NCBI RefSeq assembly: GCF_020283565.1
Contig: NC_060061.1
Location: 248,001 to 312,000, forward strand
From: Trifolium pratense
Lineage: Eukaryota > Streptophyta > Magnoliopsida > Fabales > Fabaceae
Reading direction: 5' to 3'
Length of the DNA: 64,000 bases
Shown here: one piece after another, positions 44,843-55,217 of the stretch
Position numbering within the stretch: position 1 is the stretch's first letter
Layout: each line of letters opens with the position of its first letter
Translations under genes and position numbers: made by a program
Notes under the pieces: model-generated
The model's database searches: none
The model's input: the letters and a program-made list of their open reading frames with translations, nothing else
Told to the model about the DNA's origin: nothing

Positions 44843-46383
44843 GACATACCGGTAATTGATTGAATAAAAAAAAAGTCACTATCAAGAAAAATTCTTTTCT
44901 TATTTTGTTCTACAAAAATTCATTTTGTAAAACTCATTATTTAACGGTGAGTTTAAAATAACATAAATTTTTTTTATATATATTCACGTGAATAATATAA
45001 AATTTAAATATACTTTTAATTTTTTGTTTTACCCATAAAATAAAATTTTCGTCCATCAATTTCAACATTCGGGTTTTTAATCCATCTATTTTAGTCCACC
45101 AATTTCAAAATCTGAGTTTAAAGTACACCAATTCTACACACAGTTGCAATTTTGCTTCCAAAATTTCTTTGGCTAAAAAATGGTGATTTTTAACTATAAA
45201 GATCCTTTTATAAAAATCAAGTGTTAATAGGAGATCAAAATTCCAACAAAGTGCTAAAGGATAAAAAATCTGGATTTTGTTTATGATCAAAAGTGCTAAA
45301 AGGTCATTTAAATCAAAATTTAAATGTAAAAATCACGTTTAAGGTAAAAACTACAAATTCTAATAGAGAAACTACAAATTCAAATCACTTTTAGCTTTTC
45401 CATAAGTGAACCAAATTAACATACATCGTTGTAACTTGGTTGAAAATTTGGTAAGAAATAAGCACAAATTATCAGATTTAAAACGTGAATTGAAAAAATG
45501 GTAGAAGTTTAACATTAAAAATGATAGATACATTAGTAGTGTTATAAGGATGAATGAAACTATTTGGGTGTGTCCTAAGGGTATGAACTTTTATAAATGA
45601 GAGAAAACGCACTCACTCTTAACAATCGCTACATGTATGCCGCTGTCTGTCCGGCTCGATTTTGTCGGGCCTGAGCTTGAGTTGTGTGATATATTATTTT
45701 ATAGTACCAAAAAAAAGGAAAAAATATTATTTTTTTAACGCGCATTTACGTTTTCTACCTCCGTATTAATTGCTTATTTTTTTATTTTTTTTATTTTAAA
45801 ATTCACATTTGATTGGGTCCGAATCATTTTTGCTATCCTTCCCCATCTATATCTGTTTTTACATATGTTCCATGCGTGCATCAAAAGTTCCCCGTTTTCT
45901 CGTTGACGATTTCAGTTGAGTCAGATTTTTGCGTATTTGATCTAGTTAAAACGCTCCCGCGTTATTGTCTCAATACACTTTCAAATCACCTCTATAAACA
46001 AAATGTCCACCTCATCTCAGTATTTACCCCAAAATTCTAAAATTCTCTGAATCCTTTCTCCTCTACTTCGTCTAAATTTTTTGAGTGGCCATCGTGCCAC
46101 ATTCGGATGGTTGTTTTTGGATATTAGAATGGAGTGTAATAGCCATGGAGGGTGTAAATTCTAGAACGGCTTTTTATAGTGCAGGGTGCAGTAGTAAACT
46201 GAAACAATTTGATCTAAGCTATTTTATATCCTAGGGACGTCATAAGAGTAGACCACCTGTTTTTCTAACATAAAATCCAACTTCAGTACTCTTTTTTCCA
46301 ACTTCAGTTTTTTTGGTCTACAACGTACACTAACAACCTGTTTTTGTTACTTGAATAAAATAAGTTGTTATTGTCCACATATT
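44843..46383. other. Intergenic region, no gene
   Basis: AT-rich. One micro-insertion candidate near 45701-45723 (AGTACCAAAAAAAA within ATATTATTTT repeats). The block at 45805-46060 is less AT-biased but has no recognisable protein. Confidence 0.4.
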
Positions 46384-46526
46384 CTAGCTCAACAGTTGAG
46401 CCTCAACCGGTAGGAATGCCGAAATTGGTAGTGTTTGACACTATGACCGAAGTTCGAACCCGGTCCTTCACTTTGTGTGTGTGAGTTTTCAATGGCCTTG
46501 TCATTTCGTCTATCAACAAAAAAAAT
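46384..46526 (+). mobile_element. SINE family V copy
   Basis: A-box region TAGCTCAACAGTTGAGCC, B-box GAAGTTCGAACCCGG, then CTTTGTGTGTGTGAG and a tail TCATTTCGTCTATCAAC plus A's. The best preserved of the three copies. Confidence 0.75.
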
Positions 46527-46878
46527 TGCTATCAACACCCTCATTCTACTTTTACTAATATACTATCCTATAATGAGTTGATCCATTTTTTTACCTAATA
46601 TGTTTGTATCCAGGAATTTACTTGTGTCTATGCAGGCTTAGTTAAGATTCGACAACCTTATAATTTCTTTTGATTAAATAAAATTGCTATTATCACCGCC
46701 ATTTTTGCTAGCATACACCTTAAGTAGAAAATGTTATTTTTTAAAATTTGAAGACATTGGATTCAATACTTTCAAGATTATATTACCATTTTTATTTCCT
46801 TAACTATTCTCCCAGAATCTCAGTTTAACATTTCTCTTATAGCATTAATAACCACCAGCTATAGAATAATACTACCAT

Positions 46879-47011
46879 GTCTCTGTGAGCTTAGCTCAGT
46901 TGGTAGGGACATCAGCATTTTACATGCAGGAGTCGGGATTCGAACCCCGAACACTCCTTTTATCCATTTTTAAAAGATGAAATTTCAAACCGCTAAAGTA
47001 CCTGACAAAAA
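46879..47011 (+). mobile_element. SINE family IV, best copy, with 14-bp TSD
   Basis: Begins GTCTCTGTGAGCTTAGCTCA (A-box TTAGCTCAGTTGG), has GGGATTCGAACCCC (B-box), and ends AGTACCTGAC plus A's. Flanks are AATAATACTACCAT and AATAATACTATCAT (46865-46878 and 47012-47025), 13 of 14 identical. Although the first 70 bp look like a tRNA, the anticodon arm does not pair properly and a non-tRNA body follows. Confidence 0.85.
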
Positions 47012-47025
47012 AATAATACTATCAT

Positions 47026-48198
47026 AATAGTAAACTTCTCAAAAGAATAAATAATAAACTTTCTATTTAGAAACAGGTAACTATTGCAGTCAAGTGAGGT
47101 AGTATATTTTAATTTTGCTCCCTCTCACTCACTGCATTGTTTGTTTGAGTGCATGTATTATCTTTCCCTCGTATATATTCTTTTATAATGTATATTTGGA
47201 ACATACCTAGTAGTAGTTACTTTAGCCACCATGCACTTGCAAGTTGCATATATCGTGGTGATAGTGCCTGCAATTTTATAACTGAGAGTGACATATAGCA
47301 GCAGTATTTGGTTGAATAAGAAAAATGCAGTACCCCGTTTATTATCAGTCACTGATTAAGGTATAATCAGGAAGGTGCAGGACATTTTCTATAAAATATT
47401 TTATCAATAAACTCATAAGAAAAAAGCTAACAATGTGTGAAAATGGTCACCAATTAATCCATCCCAAAACCAGGGCAGAGAAAACAGGTTGTTCAATTAG
47501 CTCTCATTATAAAATTAGTACAACTACCATATATTCTATTTTATTGTACATCATTTTCAACTATGCATTATGCATATGATATCATTTTCAACAATTAGCA
47601 TGTAGGTATAGGATATATGTATATCTTTATAGAATTAACCATTTCCATAGAAAACAGTTTGCTATGAGTAAAAACTAAAACAAAAAATTTCATTGGTCAA
47701 AACTGAAAAAAGAGGACGTAATTAAGACACAATTGCAAGTTGATAGTTTTTTCATTATTTGATTCACGTTACAGCCGGGCGCCGGCCGTCTTACCATGAT
47801 GTTAGCCACTTTTAATTTATTTATTTATTTTTTTTTTGACAAAAGTTACTTAATTATAATACATTTATAAACATTATTGAACAGATACATGCAACCCCTT
47901 ATTTTTATCTATATCTCTTTCAATCCCATCATCATTGTATCTTACCACTTTCTATATATCTCTTTCTCTCAAGGTCAAGGTATATATATACATCCAATAT
48001 TGGATGTCCACCAAACATTTTTTTGTTATTTATAGTAATATAGACAATGTTAAAAAGATGAGCTTTGGTCCTACATTGAGACTTTTAATTTAAACATAAA
48101 TGATCAATTTAACATTAAAAATTATTATTTTGACTGTAGAAACAAATATAAAATATCAGTTTGAAATTTTAAATTAAATTATGATGAGGTCTACTCTA
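47026..48198. other. Intergenic region upstream of the receptor kinase
   Basis: No gene. AT-rich, including a (TTTA)-type run near 47816-47832. Confidence 0.4.
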
Positions 48199-48330
48199 CC
48201 TCTTTGATAATTTGAGAGTATTTATCCATCGACCAATAAGAACAAGCTACATATATAACAAACTTTTATTTCAGATGTATGTGACTTGTTCTTATTAGTT
48301 GATGGATAAATATCTCCGAATTATGGAGGG
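48199..48330. mobile_element. Stowaway-like foldback MITE in the kinase promoter
   Basis: TA flanks on both sides. Ends CCTCTTTGATAATTTGAGAG and, in reverse complement, CCCTCCATAATTCGGAGATA, with long inner arms such as ATTTATCCATCGACCAATAA. It ends 140 bp before the kinase ATG. Confidence 0.7.
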
Positions 48331-48470
48331 TAATTTAGAAAAAACCAAATGACATATTGCAAATTTTTATATGTATTGTTGGTGGAAAATTGAAACCAAA
48401 GTAAAATACTAAAACCATATCATCCTCTCAATTAATTCATATCCATCTAATTTGCTCTACCATCTTAACA

Positions 48471-50906
48471 ATGCAAATTCAAGTCTTCCTCCTCTTTCTC
48501 TTATTCACTAAAACCATTTCATTAACATCAACAACAGATACACTCCCACAAGGCTCATCTCTTTCAGTTGAAAAACCAAATGACATCCTAATTTCATCCA
48601 ACGGCGACTACTCCGCCGGTTTCATCCAAGTCGGAGACAACGCCTTTTGTTTCTCCGTCTACTTCACAAAATCCAAACAACCTACCGTTGTTTGGATGGC
48701 AAATCGAGACCAACCCGTTAATGGAAAAAATTCAAAACTCTCACTTTTTAACAACGGTAACCTCATTTTAACCGATGCAGAAAGAAAAAGAACACCAATT
48801 TGGTCCATTTCAACTTTCTCACCTTTTCCATTACAGCTTCAGCTTCAAAACAATGGTAACCTTGTACTTGAAACTTTACAAAAAACCGAAAAAAATACTA
48901 ATGTTACTATCATTTGGCAAAGCTTTGATTTTCCAACCGATACTCTTCTTCCAGGCCAAGAACTTACAGAACACTCAAGCTTAGTTTCATCCAAAAGCAA
49001 AACAAATTTTTCCTCTGGTTTCTACAAACTTTATTTCGACAACGATAACGCTCTTCGTCTTTTATTCAAAGGTCCTTTGTTAGCTAGTGTCTATTGGCCA
49101 TCACCTTGGAAATTACCAATTGATATGGGAAGATCAACATACAATGCTACAAAAATCGCGTTACTCGATTCTTTTGGTCATTTCACATCCTCTGATACGT
49201 ATCAATTTCACACCACTGATTATCCTAATAAATTTCATAGATTACTCAAAATGGATCACGACGGTAACTTACGTGTTTATAGTTTCAATGAGAAAATGAA
49301 GACATGGGAAGTAACATGGCAAGCTACTCAAGAACCATGTGAGGTTCATGGTATTTGTGGAGAAAATAGCATGTGTAGTTATGATCATGTTATTGGAAGA
49401 ACATGTTTTTGTTTGAAAGGTTACAAGTTGAAGAATCCTCATGATTGGTCACAAGGGTGTGAGCCTGAGTTTAAACCTGCTGATCTTTCGTGTAATCGAG
49501 GTGTGTCTTTCGGTTTTCTTCGTCTTCAAAACACGGAGTTTTTTGGCTATGATTTGAATGTAACAAAAGTTACAAGCTTGAAACAATGTCAAGATTTATG
49601 TTTGGGTCTTTGTGAGAGATGCAAAGGTTTTCAATTCAAATTCAATAGAGAATCTACTTATGATTGTTTTACTAAAACATTGTTGGTCAATGGAAGAGAT
49701 TCTCATAATATTGATGGTGATGTTTTCTTGAAATTGCCCAAAAATACTTTGTTATCTTCCACTATGCCACTTAAACATTTACCTTTGAATTGTTCCATTG
49801 ATTTGTCTCAACCATTGAATAGACTCTATGAAAAACCAAGTAAAAACTCAACTTTGAGTTTCTTAGTTTGGTTTGCATTAGGATTTGGTGTGTTTGAGAT
49901 AACCATGATTTTCATTGTGTGGTTCTTTTTGTTTAGAACCAATAAAAACAATGATAATGTTGATCAAGTTCAAAGACATCTTCTTTCGGCAACGGGCTTT
50001 CAAAAATTTTCGTATTCAGAACTAAAAACCGCGACAAAAGGGTTTACAAAAGAGATCGGTCGAGGAGGAGGAGGAATTGTTTACAAAGGTATACTCGATG
50101 ATGATCGTGTTGCGGCTGTTAAATGCTTAAATGAAGCTCATCAAGGCGAAGCGGAATTTCTAGCCGAAATAAGCACAATTGGTATGTTGAACCATATGAA
50201 TTTGATTGATATGTGGGGATATTGTGTTGAAAGGAAACATAGGATTTTGGTTTATGAGTATATGGAACATGGTTCTTTAGCTGAAAATCTTTGTTCTAAT
50301 TCACTTGATTGGAACAAGAGATTTAATGTAGCTATTGGAACAGCTAAAGGTTTGGCTTATTTACATGAAGAGTGTTTGGAATGGGTTTTACATTGTGATG
50401 TGAAGCCTCATAATATTTTACTTGACACAAAATTTCAACCAAAAGTAGCAGATTTTGGATTATCAAAACTTTTGAATAGAGATGATCGCGATAGTTCAGT
50501 TTTTTCACGAATTCGAGGAACAAGAGGTTATATGGCACCTGAATGGGTTTATAATCTTAAAATTACTTCTAAAGTTGATGTTTATAGTTATGGAATTGTT
50601 TTGCTTGAAATGGTGAGTGGTAAAAGTCCAATGGAAATTCATAGTCTTGATAATAGTGGAGGTATAGAGCATCATAGAATGGTAACTTGGGTTATGGAAA
50701 AAGTGAAAAATGCTCCTACTACTATGTTTTGGATTGAGGAGATTGTTGATGGTAATTTGGAAGGAAAATATGATGTTAATCAAGTTGAGAATTTGGTTAA
50801 AGTTGCTTTGAAGTGTGTCAAAGATGATATGAATGAAAGACCTTCAATGAGTCAAGTAGTTGAGATGCTTCTTGAGTCCAATGAAAGAAGAGGCACCCCT
50901 CGTTAG
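48471..50906 (+). CDS. G-type lectin S-receptor-like Ser/Thr kinase (ZmPK1-like), intronless
   Basis: Plasma-membrane receptor kinase, 811 aa in one exon as usual for this clade. An N-terminal signal peptide (about 1-17, VFLLFLLFT) precedes a bulb-type lectin domain (about 30-150, with WMANRDQPVNG) and an S-locus glycoprotein region. A Cys-rich EGF-like segment follows (CEVHGICGENSMC), then a PAN/apple domain (about 338-410) and a transmembrane helix (about 461-490, FALGFGVFEITMIFIVWFF). The kinase domain spans about 527-800: P-loop IGRGGGGIVYKG, catalytic Lys in AAVKCL, catalytic loop VLHCDVKPHNILL, DFG in VADFGLSKLL, and GTRGYMAPEW. The usual HRD is HCD, so it is a non-RD kinase, a known feature of this subfamily. 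The ligand is unknown; defence or development signalling is inferred. Complete. Confidence 0.95.
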   Translation: MQIQVFLLFLLFTKTISLTSTTDTLPQGSSLSVEKPNDILISSNGDYSAGFIQVGDNAFCFSVYFTKSKQPTVVWMANRDQPVNGKNSKLSLFNNGNLILTDAERKRTPIWSISTFSPFPLQLQLQNNGNLVLETLQKTEKNTNVTIIWQSFDFPTDTLLPGQELTEHSSLVSSKSKTNFSSGFYKLYFDNDNALRLLFKGPLLASVYWPSPWKLPIDMGRSTYNATKIALLDSFGHFTSSDTYQFHTTDYPNKFHRLLKMDHDGNLRVYSFNEKMKTWEVTWQATQEPCEVHGICGENSMCSYDHVIGRTCFCLKGYKLKNPHDWSQGCEPEFKPADLSCNRGVSFGFLRLQNTEFFGYDLNVTKVTSLKQCQDLCLGLCERCKGFQFKFNRESTYDCFTKTLLVNGRDSHNIDGDVFLKLPKNTLLSSTMPLKHLPLNCSIDLSQPLNRLYEKPSKNSTLSFLVWFALGFGVFEITMIFIVWFFLFRTNKNNDNVDQVQRHLLSATGFQKFSYSELKTATKGFTKEIGRGGGGIVYKGILDDDRVAAVKCLNEAHQGEAEFLAEISTIGMLNHMNLIDMWGYCVERKHRILVYEYMEHGSLAENLCSNSLDWNKRFNVAIGTAKGLAYLHEECLEWVLHCDVKPHNILLDTKFQPKVADFGLSKLLNRDDRDSSVFSRIRGTRGYMAPEWVYNLKITSKVDVYSYGIVLLEMVSGKSPMEIHSLDNSGGIEHHRMVTWVMEKVKNAPTTMFWIEEIVDGNLEGKYDVNQVENLVKVALKCVKDDMNERPSMSQVVEMLLESNERRGTPR

Positions 50907-50929
50907 TTGTTTTTTCTTTTTTTCACCAA

Positions 50930-51040
50930 ATTAGTGCTTGAACATTGTTAGGTTGGGTATTATGATTAGAGTTCGAACTTCAATCCTTTAACTGTGTGTG
51001 TATGTTTCCAATAATTTGTTATTTCATCTATTTATCGGAA
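50930..51040 (+). mobile_element. Diverged SINE family V copy
   Basis: Contains TTAGAGTTCGAACTTCAATC, ACTGTGTGTGTATG and a TTATTTCATCTATTTATC tail. It lies immediately downstream of the kinase stop and may be within its 3' UTR. Confidence 0.5.
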
Positions 51041-51132
51041 AAAATTGTATTTCCTATAACTAAAAAAATAAACAAATTTATTGTATTTTTTTTCTTTCGA
51101 CAATAACAAATTAATTGTATAGTTTGCACTAT

Positions 51133-51533
51133 GGGTCTGTTTGGTAAAAATAAGCTATAAGCTAGCTGATAGCTGATAAGCTAGCTGATAGCTGAAAAGC
51201 TAGCTTATAGCTGATAGCTGAAAAGCTAGCTTATTAAAATTAAAGTGTTTGGTAAAATTAGCTTTTAAAGTGGTTATTAAATATAAAATTACATAATTGA
51301 TAGTGGGTAGTTTATTTTTTAGAGTGGGTAGTTATTAAATTAAAGGGTAAAAATGGAATAAAGTGTAAAAAGCTATAAGCTATAAGCTCAAATGCTACTT
51401 GAAATAACATCTGAAAAAAAGCTATAAGCTAGTACAAAAAGCTTGTTACCAAACACCTCTAATTTTTTGAAACAAGCTTATAAGCTCATATAATAAGCTA
51501 TAAGCTAGCTTATTTGTGTTACCAAACACACCC
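51133..51533. mobile_element. Harbinger/hAT-like MITE, 401 bp
   Basis: Ends GGGTCTGTTTGGTAA and, in reverse complement, GGGTGTGTTTGGTAA, with TAT on both outer sides. Arms contain many AGCTATAAGCTAGCT repeats in both orientations. A 3-bp duplication suggests Harbinger, though TAT is not its usual TWA preference. Confidence 0.75.
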
Positions 51534-52348
51534 TATCTTTTCTGATAAATATACATGAGATAACTGCCAAGTTTGTATGTACCAAAAAAATAGCAAGCTT
51601 GTAGTAAAAAAATAATATATGATCATCATGCTATTTCATTTAAAATATATGGTCCTGGACTTCGAGTATATGAGCAATGCCCTATTAGTTTGAATAACTT
51701 TATTAGCAGATTGTGTTTCCTTGTTTGTTTCCAAAACAAACAAAAAAAAAAGTGTGGATATTTATTTGTTAGTTTGTCAAGTTAATCATTCGTCTTGTTA
51801 ATGACATCATTGATCCTAGTTAAGAATGTAATTTCATGGACTACATATAGACATGAATATGTAATTTTAGAGATCGATTTATACTTCATATAGACCAGTA
51901 TGATATATGAAACTTTTTGTGATGGACGAAGGAACTTTTTGTGTTTGTATTTAAGAAATTACATGAGATATATTTTTATATGGAAAAATATTATTTATAA
52001 AATATATTTTAGTATGGAGAATACTCATACTCTTTTCTTATATATTTCTAAATTTTAATATAAAATATATAATTCTAAACCATATCTTTGAATAAGAAAT
52101 CAATTCTAAAACATTCTAAATAAAATATAAAGTAAAAACTTTAAATATAAATCTAAAATATATTTAAGTTTTATATCTTTAAAAAAAATTTAAACATATT
52201 CTAACATCGGACACTAAATAAAATCCAATAAAAAATTATTTTACATAAATTTAAACTCATAATTCGTTGTTGATTGGAACTAATTACCAATTTACCATGG
52301 CAATCGGAAATGGAGTCAATGCATTCGATTTGATGCCGTCGATGCATT
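51534..52348. other. Intergenic region, with a truncated family I SINE at its end
   Basis: AT-rich with no gene. A stretch from about 52270 (CCATGGCAATCGGAAATGGA) resembles part of SINE family I. Confidence 0.4.
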
Positions 52349-52364
52349 AGAGTCGTCTGATTAA

Positions 52365-52472
52365 GCATTGATATTGACTTGGGACCTGAGAGTGTGCTCC
52401 TCTTGAGGTCTGAGGTTCGATTCTCTCTGGTGTCAATTTGGGTGGGCTAATTTAGCTTTTTCAAAAAAAAAA
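52365..52472 (+). mobile_element. SINE family II with a perfect 16-bp TSD
   Basis: The 108-bp insert lies between identical AGAGTCGTCTGATTAA copies (52349-52364 and 52473-52488). It has GTGTGCTCCTCTTGAGGTC, a B-box GAGGTTCGATTCTC, and ends TTTAGCTTTTTC plus A's. A second copy is at 28510-28622. Confidence 0.88.
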
Positions 52473-52660
52473 AGAGTCGTCTGATTAACATCAAATGGTT
52501 CACATTTAAAAGTAATTAAAATATCAAAACTCTAATATTTAAATACTGACCGTCGGATCTTAATCGAACGGTCTTAATCTTCCCGACACTACACCGAATC
52601 CAGGTCCAATCTCTATGGTCGATTATTAATATTTAATTTCATGCCAATTAATTATTGTTC

Positions 52661-53121
52661 GGCTTAATTAGTCTATTAGTCCCTTAAAGACATTTTAGGT
52701 TTTACAATGGTCCCTTAAAGAAAAAAAGTCTGAATTGGTCCCTTAAAGAAAAAAAAGGTCCGAATTGGTCCCTTAAAGACATATATTTTTGTCATATTGG
52801 TACTTTCCGTTAAATTTTAACTCCAAATATAACAAAAAATTTCAATGGTTAAAATTTTAAAAATTAATAAGATTTTTGGTGGACCACTTACACTTAATGA
52901 CATCCACAATTCAGTCTACTAAAACTAACGTTTTTTGTAAAAAATTGACGGAAAGGACCAATTGAGAAACAAATGTGTCTTTAAGGGACCAATTCTGACC
53001 TTTTTTTTTAAGGACCATTGTGAAACCTAAAATATTTTTAAGAGACCAATCCTGACCTTTTTTTTTAAGGATCATTGTGAAACCTAAAATATTTTTAAGG
53101 GACCAAAAGACTAATTAAGCC
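52661..53121. mobile_element. Mutator-type MITE, 461 bp
   Basis: TIRs of about 55 bp begin GGCTTAATTAGTCTATTAGT on the left and, in reverse complement, GGCTTAATTAGTCTTTTGGT on the right. Flanking 9-mers are TTATTGTTC (52652-52660) and TTATTATTC (53122-53130), eight of nine identical. The right arm contains a partial tandem duplication of its subterminal region (GGACCATTGTGAAACCTAAA occurs twice in near-identical form). Confidence 0.85.
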
Positions 53122-53130
53122 TTATTATTC

Positions 53131-54469
53131 TCATGTATATCGTTATTTGTAAAAATGTCAACTCACTTTTTTATTTATATTAGTTAGAAGAATTTATGTA
53201 CGGATTGGATATGATCGATGGGAATCATTGCACAAAATATGCCATTGCCAACTTATCCCAGCTATTATTCATTAAGCAAAAATGAGAAATTAACTAAAAT
53301 AAAATCATCCACGACTCAATTTGATGCAGCTTGGAATTATAATATATATATATATATAATTTTTTTTTTATATAGAACGTGTAAAAGAATTATAATATTA
53401 TTATTTGCTATAGTCAGTAGTACTTTGTTTCATTCAACTGAATTCAACGCAGCCCATTGGAGCAATACAATCAAAACCTACTAACTAACGACAAATATAC
53501 CATCCATCCTATGGAATAGTTGATTGCGTACAGTCATACATTCTTGACTAGATTAAAATTTAAAGATTGAATTTAAAATTAAAATATATATTTATTATAA
53601 AGTGTTTGATCTCAATTAAATTAAATGGTCAGAAATACGTAATTGCAAAATTTAATACAGATAATTTTATTAAAAGATATGACGAAAGATTATATTAAAA
53701 ACATGTTTATTACCACGTAAATTTTCTCGGAACATAAAATATTAGACAAAAAATTACACAAAAACATTTTTATTATACAAAAAAATTACATGAAATTTAA
53801 ATTAAGATGAAGGACAAAACGGAGGCTCACACCAAGGGATAAAAGAGGCGTAATTAAGTTCCTCTTGTGAATTTTTTATCCCTTTAATGGAGAAGAACAA
53901 GGTCAAATTCTTCACCGTCCCCTGTAGGTTTGCAATTAGAAGACTGATTGGGTTTCGTTTTCGGTTCTTCAAGTAACCACTTAGTTACTACCACCTACCA
54001 GTATGGAAAAGCCCAAGTTGAGTGGCACTTGTTTCCGTTAGTTAATTAGGTCACAAAAGTCCTTCATTGATTATCATATTATTCCCAATTATGGTGACTA
54101 AAACACACTGATAGGAACAATATGAGTAACCGACACAGACTATGTTGTCGTTTACACAAAACAATGAACAAATAGCACGAGAGAAAATGTAAAAAATGAA
54201 TGAATGAACAAATGAATGAATGAGAGAACGAGAATGAATTGTTTTAAGAAGCATTGTGATATTGGTGGATGCTATGTCGCAGCCAAACATGTGGTTAATC
54301 ACATTTGGCCAAATGTCAACACAATTTGATTATATAAAAGACTTTTTTTTACTGGAACAAGTTCGCTATTTAAAATGCAAAATTCATTTGCAATATAGGC
54401 AGTGAATGATTTTTTTTCCTCCAATTTTGCACACTCTATCTAACCAATGAAGGTAAAATTGGAAACTCA
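53131..54469. other. Intergenic region, no gene
   Basis: AT-rich, with a TA run near 53342-53358 and a GAATGAAT simple repeat near 54196-54223. Open frames here are short and lack any family resemblance. Confidence 0.4.
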
Positions 54470-55217
54470 AACGCGCAAACGAAGAAATAAGATCAAAGCT
54501 ATTGATTAGATTTTGACTCGCAAAATAAGAAGTCACCACCGAACTTTAATTTATCCAAGGGAATGGAAAAAGATCGAATAAAATCCACAAATAAACATGC
54601 AAAGCTAAAGAAGAAATAAAGCAATAAGCAATGCAATAAGAGATCAAGGTACGGAGGTTGATTATGCAAAGGGAAGGTATTAGCACCCTAAGCATCTATA
54701 GTACTCTATAGGAACCTTTTGTAATATATATGTTTTTGGCTAAAATTGTTTGCTTGTAAATGATTGGGGAAATGAGGAAAAAAATATCTTTTTTATTAAT
54801 TTTTGATTTGGAAAGACGAGAAAGTCTCATGCCTACGTACTAATGAAGGATCACAACCTCGTAGTTCGGGGTAAAAATAATAAAGTGGTTTGTTTGATTG
54901 TTTTTAGGAGAAGAGACAAGTTGTCATCTTAAGTTAAAACTCCTTTAATCCACCACAAACATGATGACGATAGATCTTTGCTTCACAATAGGGAAGAGCT
55001 CCAACTTGGATATCAAATCAACAAGTATGCCACTAATTCTCCTAGGTGGAAAAAAATCAATATTTTTTGATTAAATGTTATGGGGAATTTGAGTTTTCAA
55101 CCATAAATGACTCATGTCTAAACTCTTTGAGAAAAGAGTTTTTAAAGTTAAAAGCCAAGTGGCAAAAAGGTTTGAGTGAGTTTTGTATTTTTTAGTCTTT
55201 TGAAAATGTTTGAATAT
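54470..55217 (+). mobile_element. Probable remnant of an Ogre-like Ty3 retrotransposon
   Basis: The order of motifs AGAAGTCACCACCGAACTTT, GTACGGAGGTTGATTATGC, GGGAAGGTATTAGCACCCTA, TAGTACTCTATAGGAACC and, later, TCACAACCTCGTAGTTCGGG resembles the leader region I associate with legume Ogre (Tat-clade) elements. No coding domain is visible in this part. The younger element that follows interrupts it, so the rest may lie beyond the window. Confidence 0.45.

Noticed and set aside
46879..46952. A functional tRNA gene (TTAGCTCAGTTGG and GGGATTCGAACCCC boxes)
   Set aside because: The anticodon arm does not pair, the sequence continues into a SINE body with a TTGAC-like poly(A) tail, and a 14-bp target duplication flanks it.
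47820..47870. Another poly(T) micro-insertion near TTTTTTTTTTGACAAAAG
   Set aside because: The insert looks right, but the flanks (CCACTTTTAATTTA and GTTACTTAATTATA) do not match well enough to call a duplication.
50394..50430. Possible pseudokinase because HRD is HCD
   Set aside because: The Asp and Asn of the loop (CDVKPHN), the Lys and DFG are all present; HCD is normal for ZmPK1-type non-RD kinases.
51130..51536. Classification of the 401-bp MITE as hAT
   Set aside because: No 8-bp duplication is present (TGCACTAT against TATCTTTT); a 3-bp TAT fits Harbinger better, though not perfectly.
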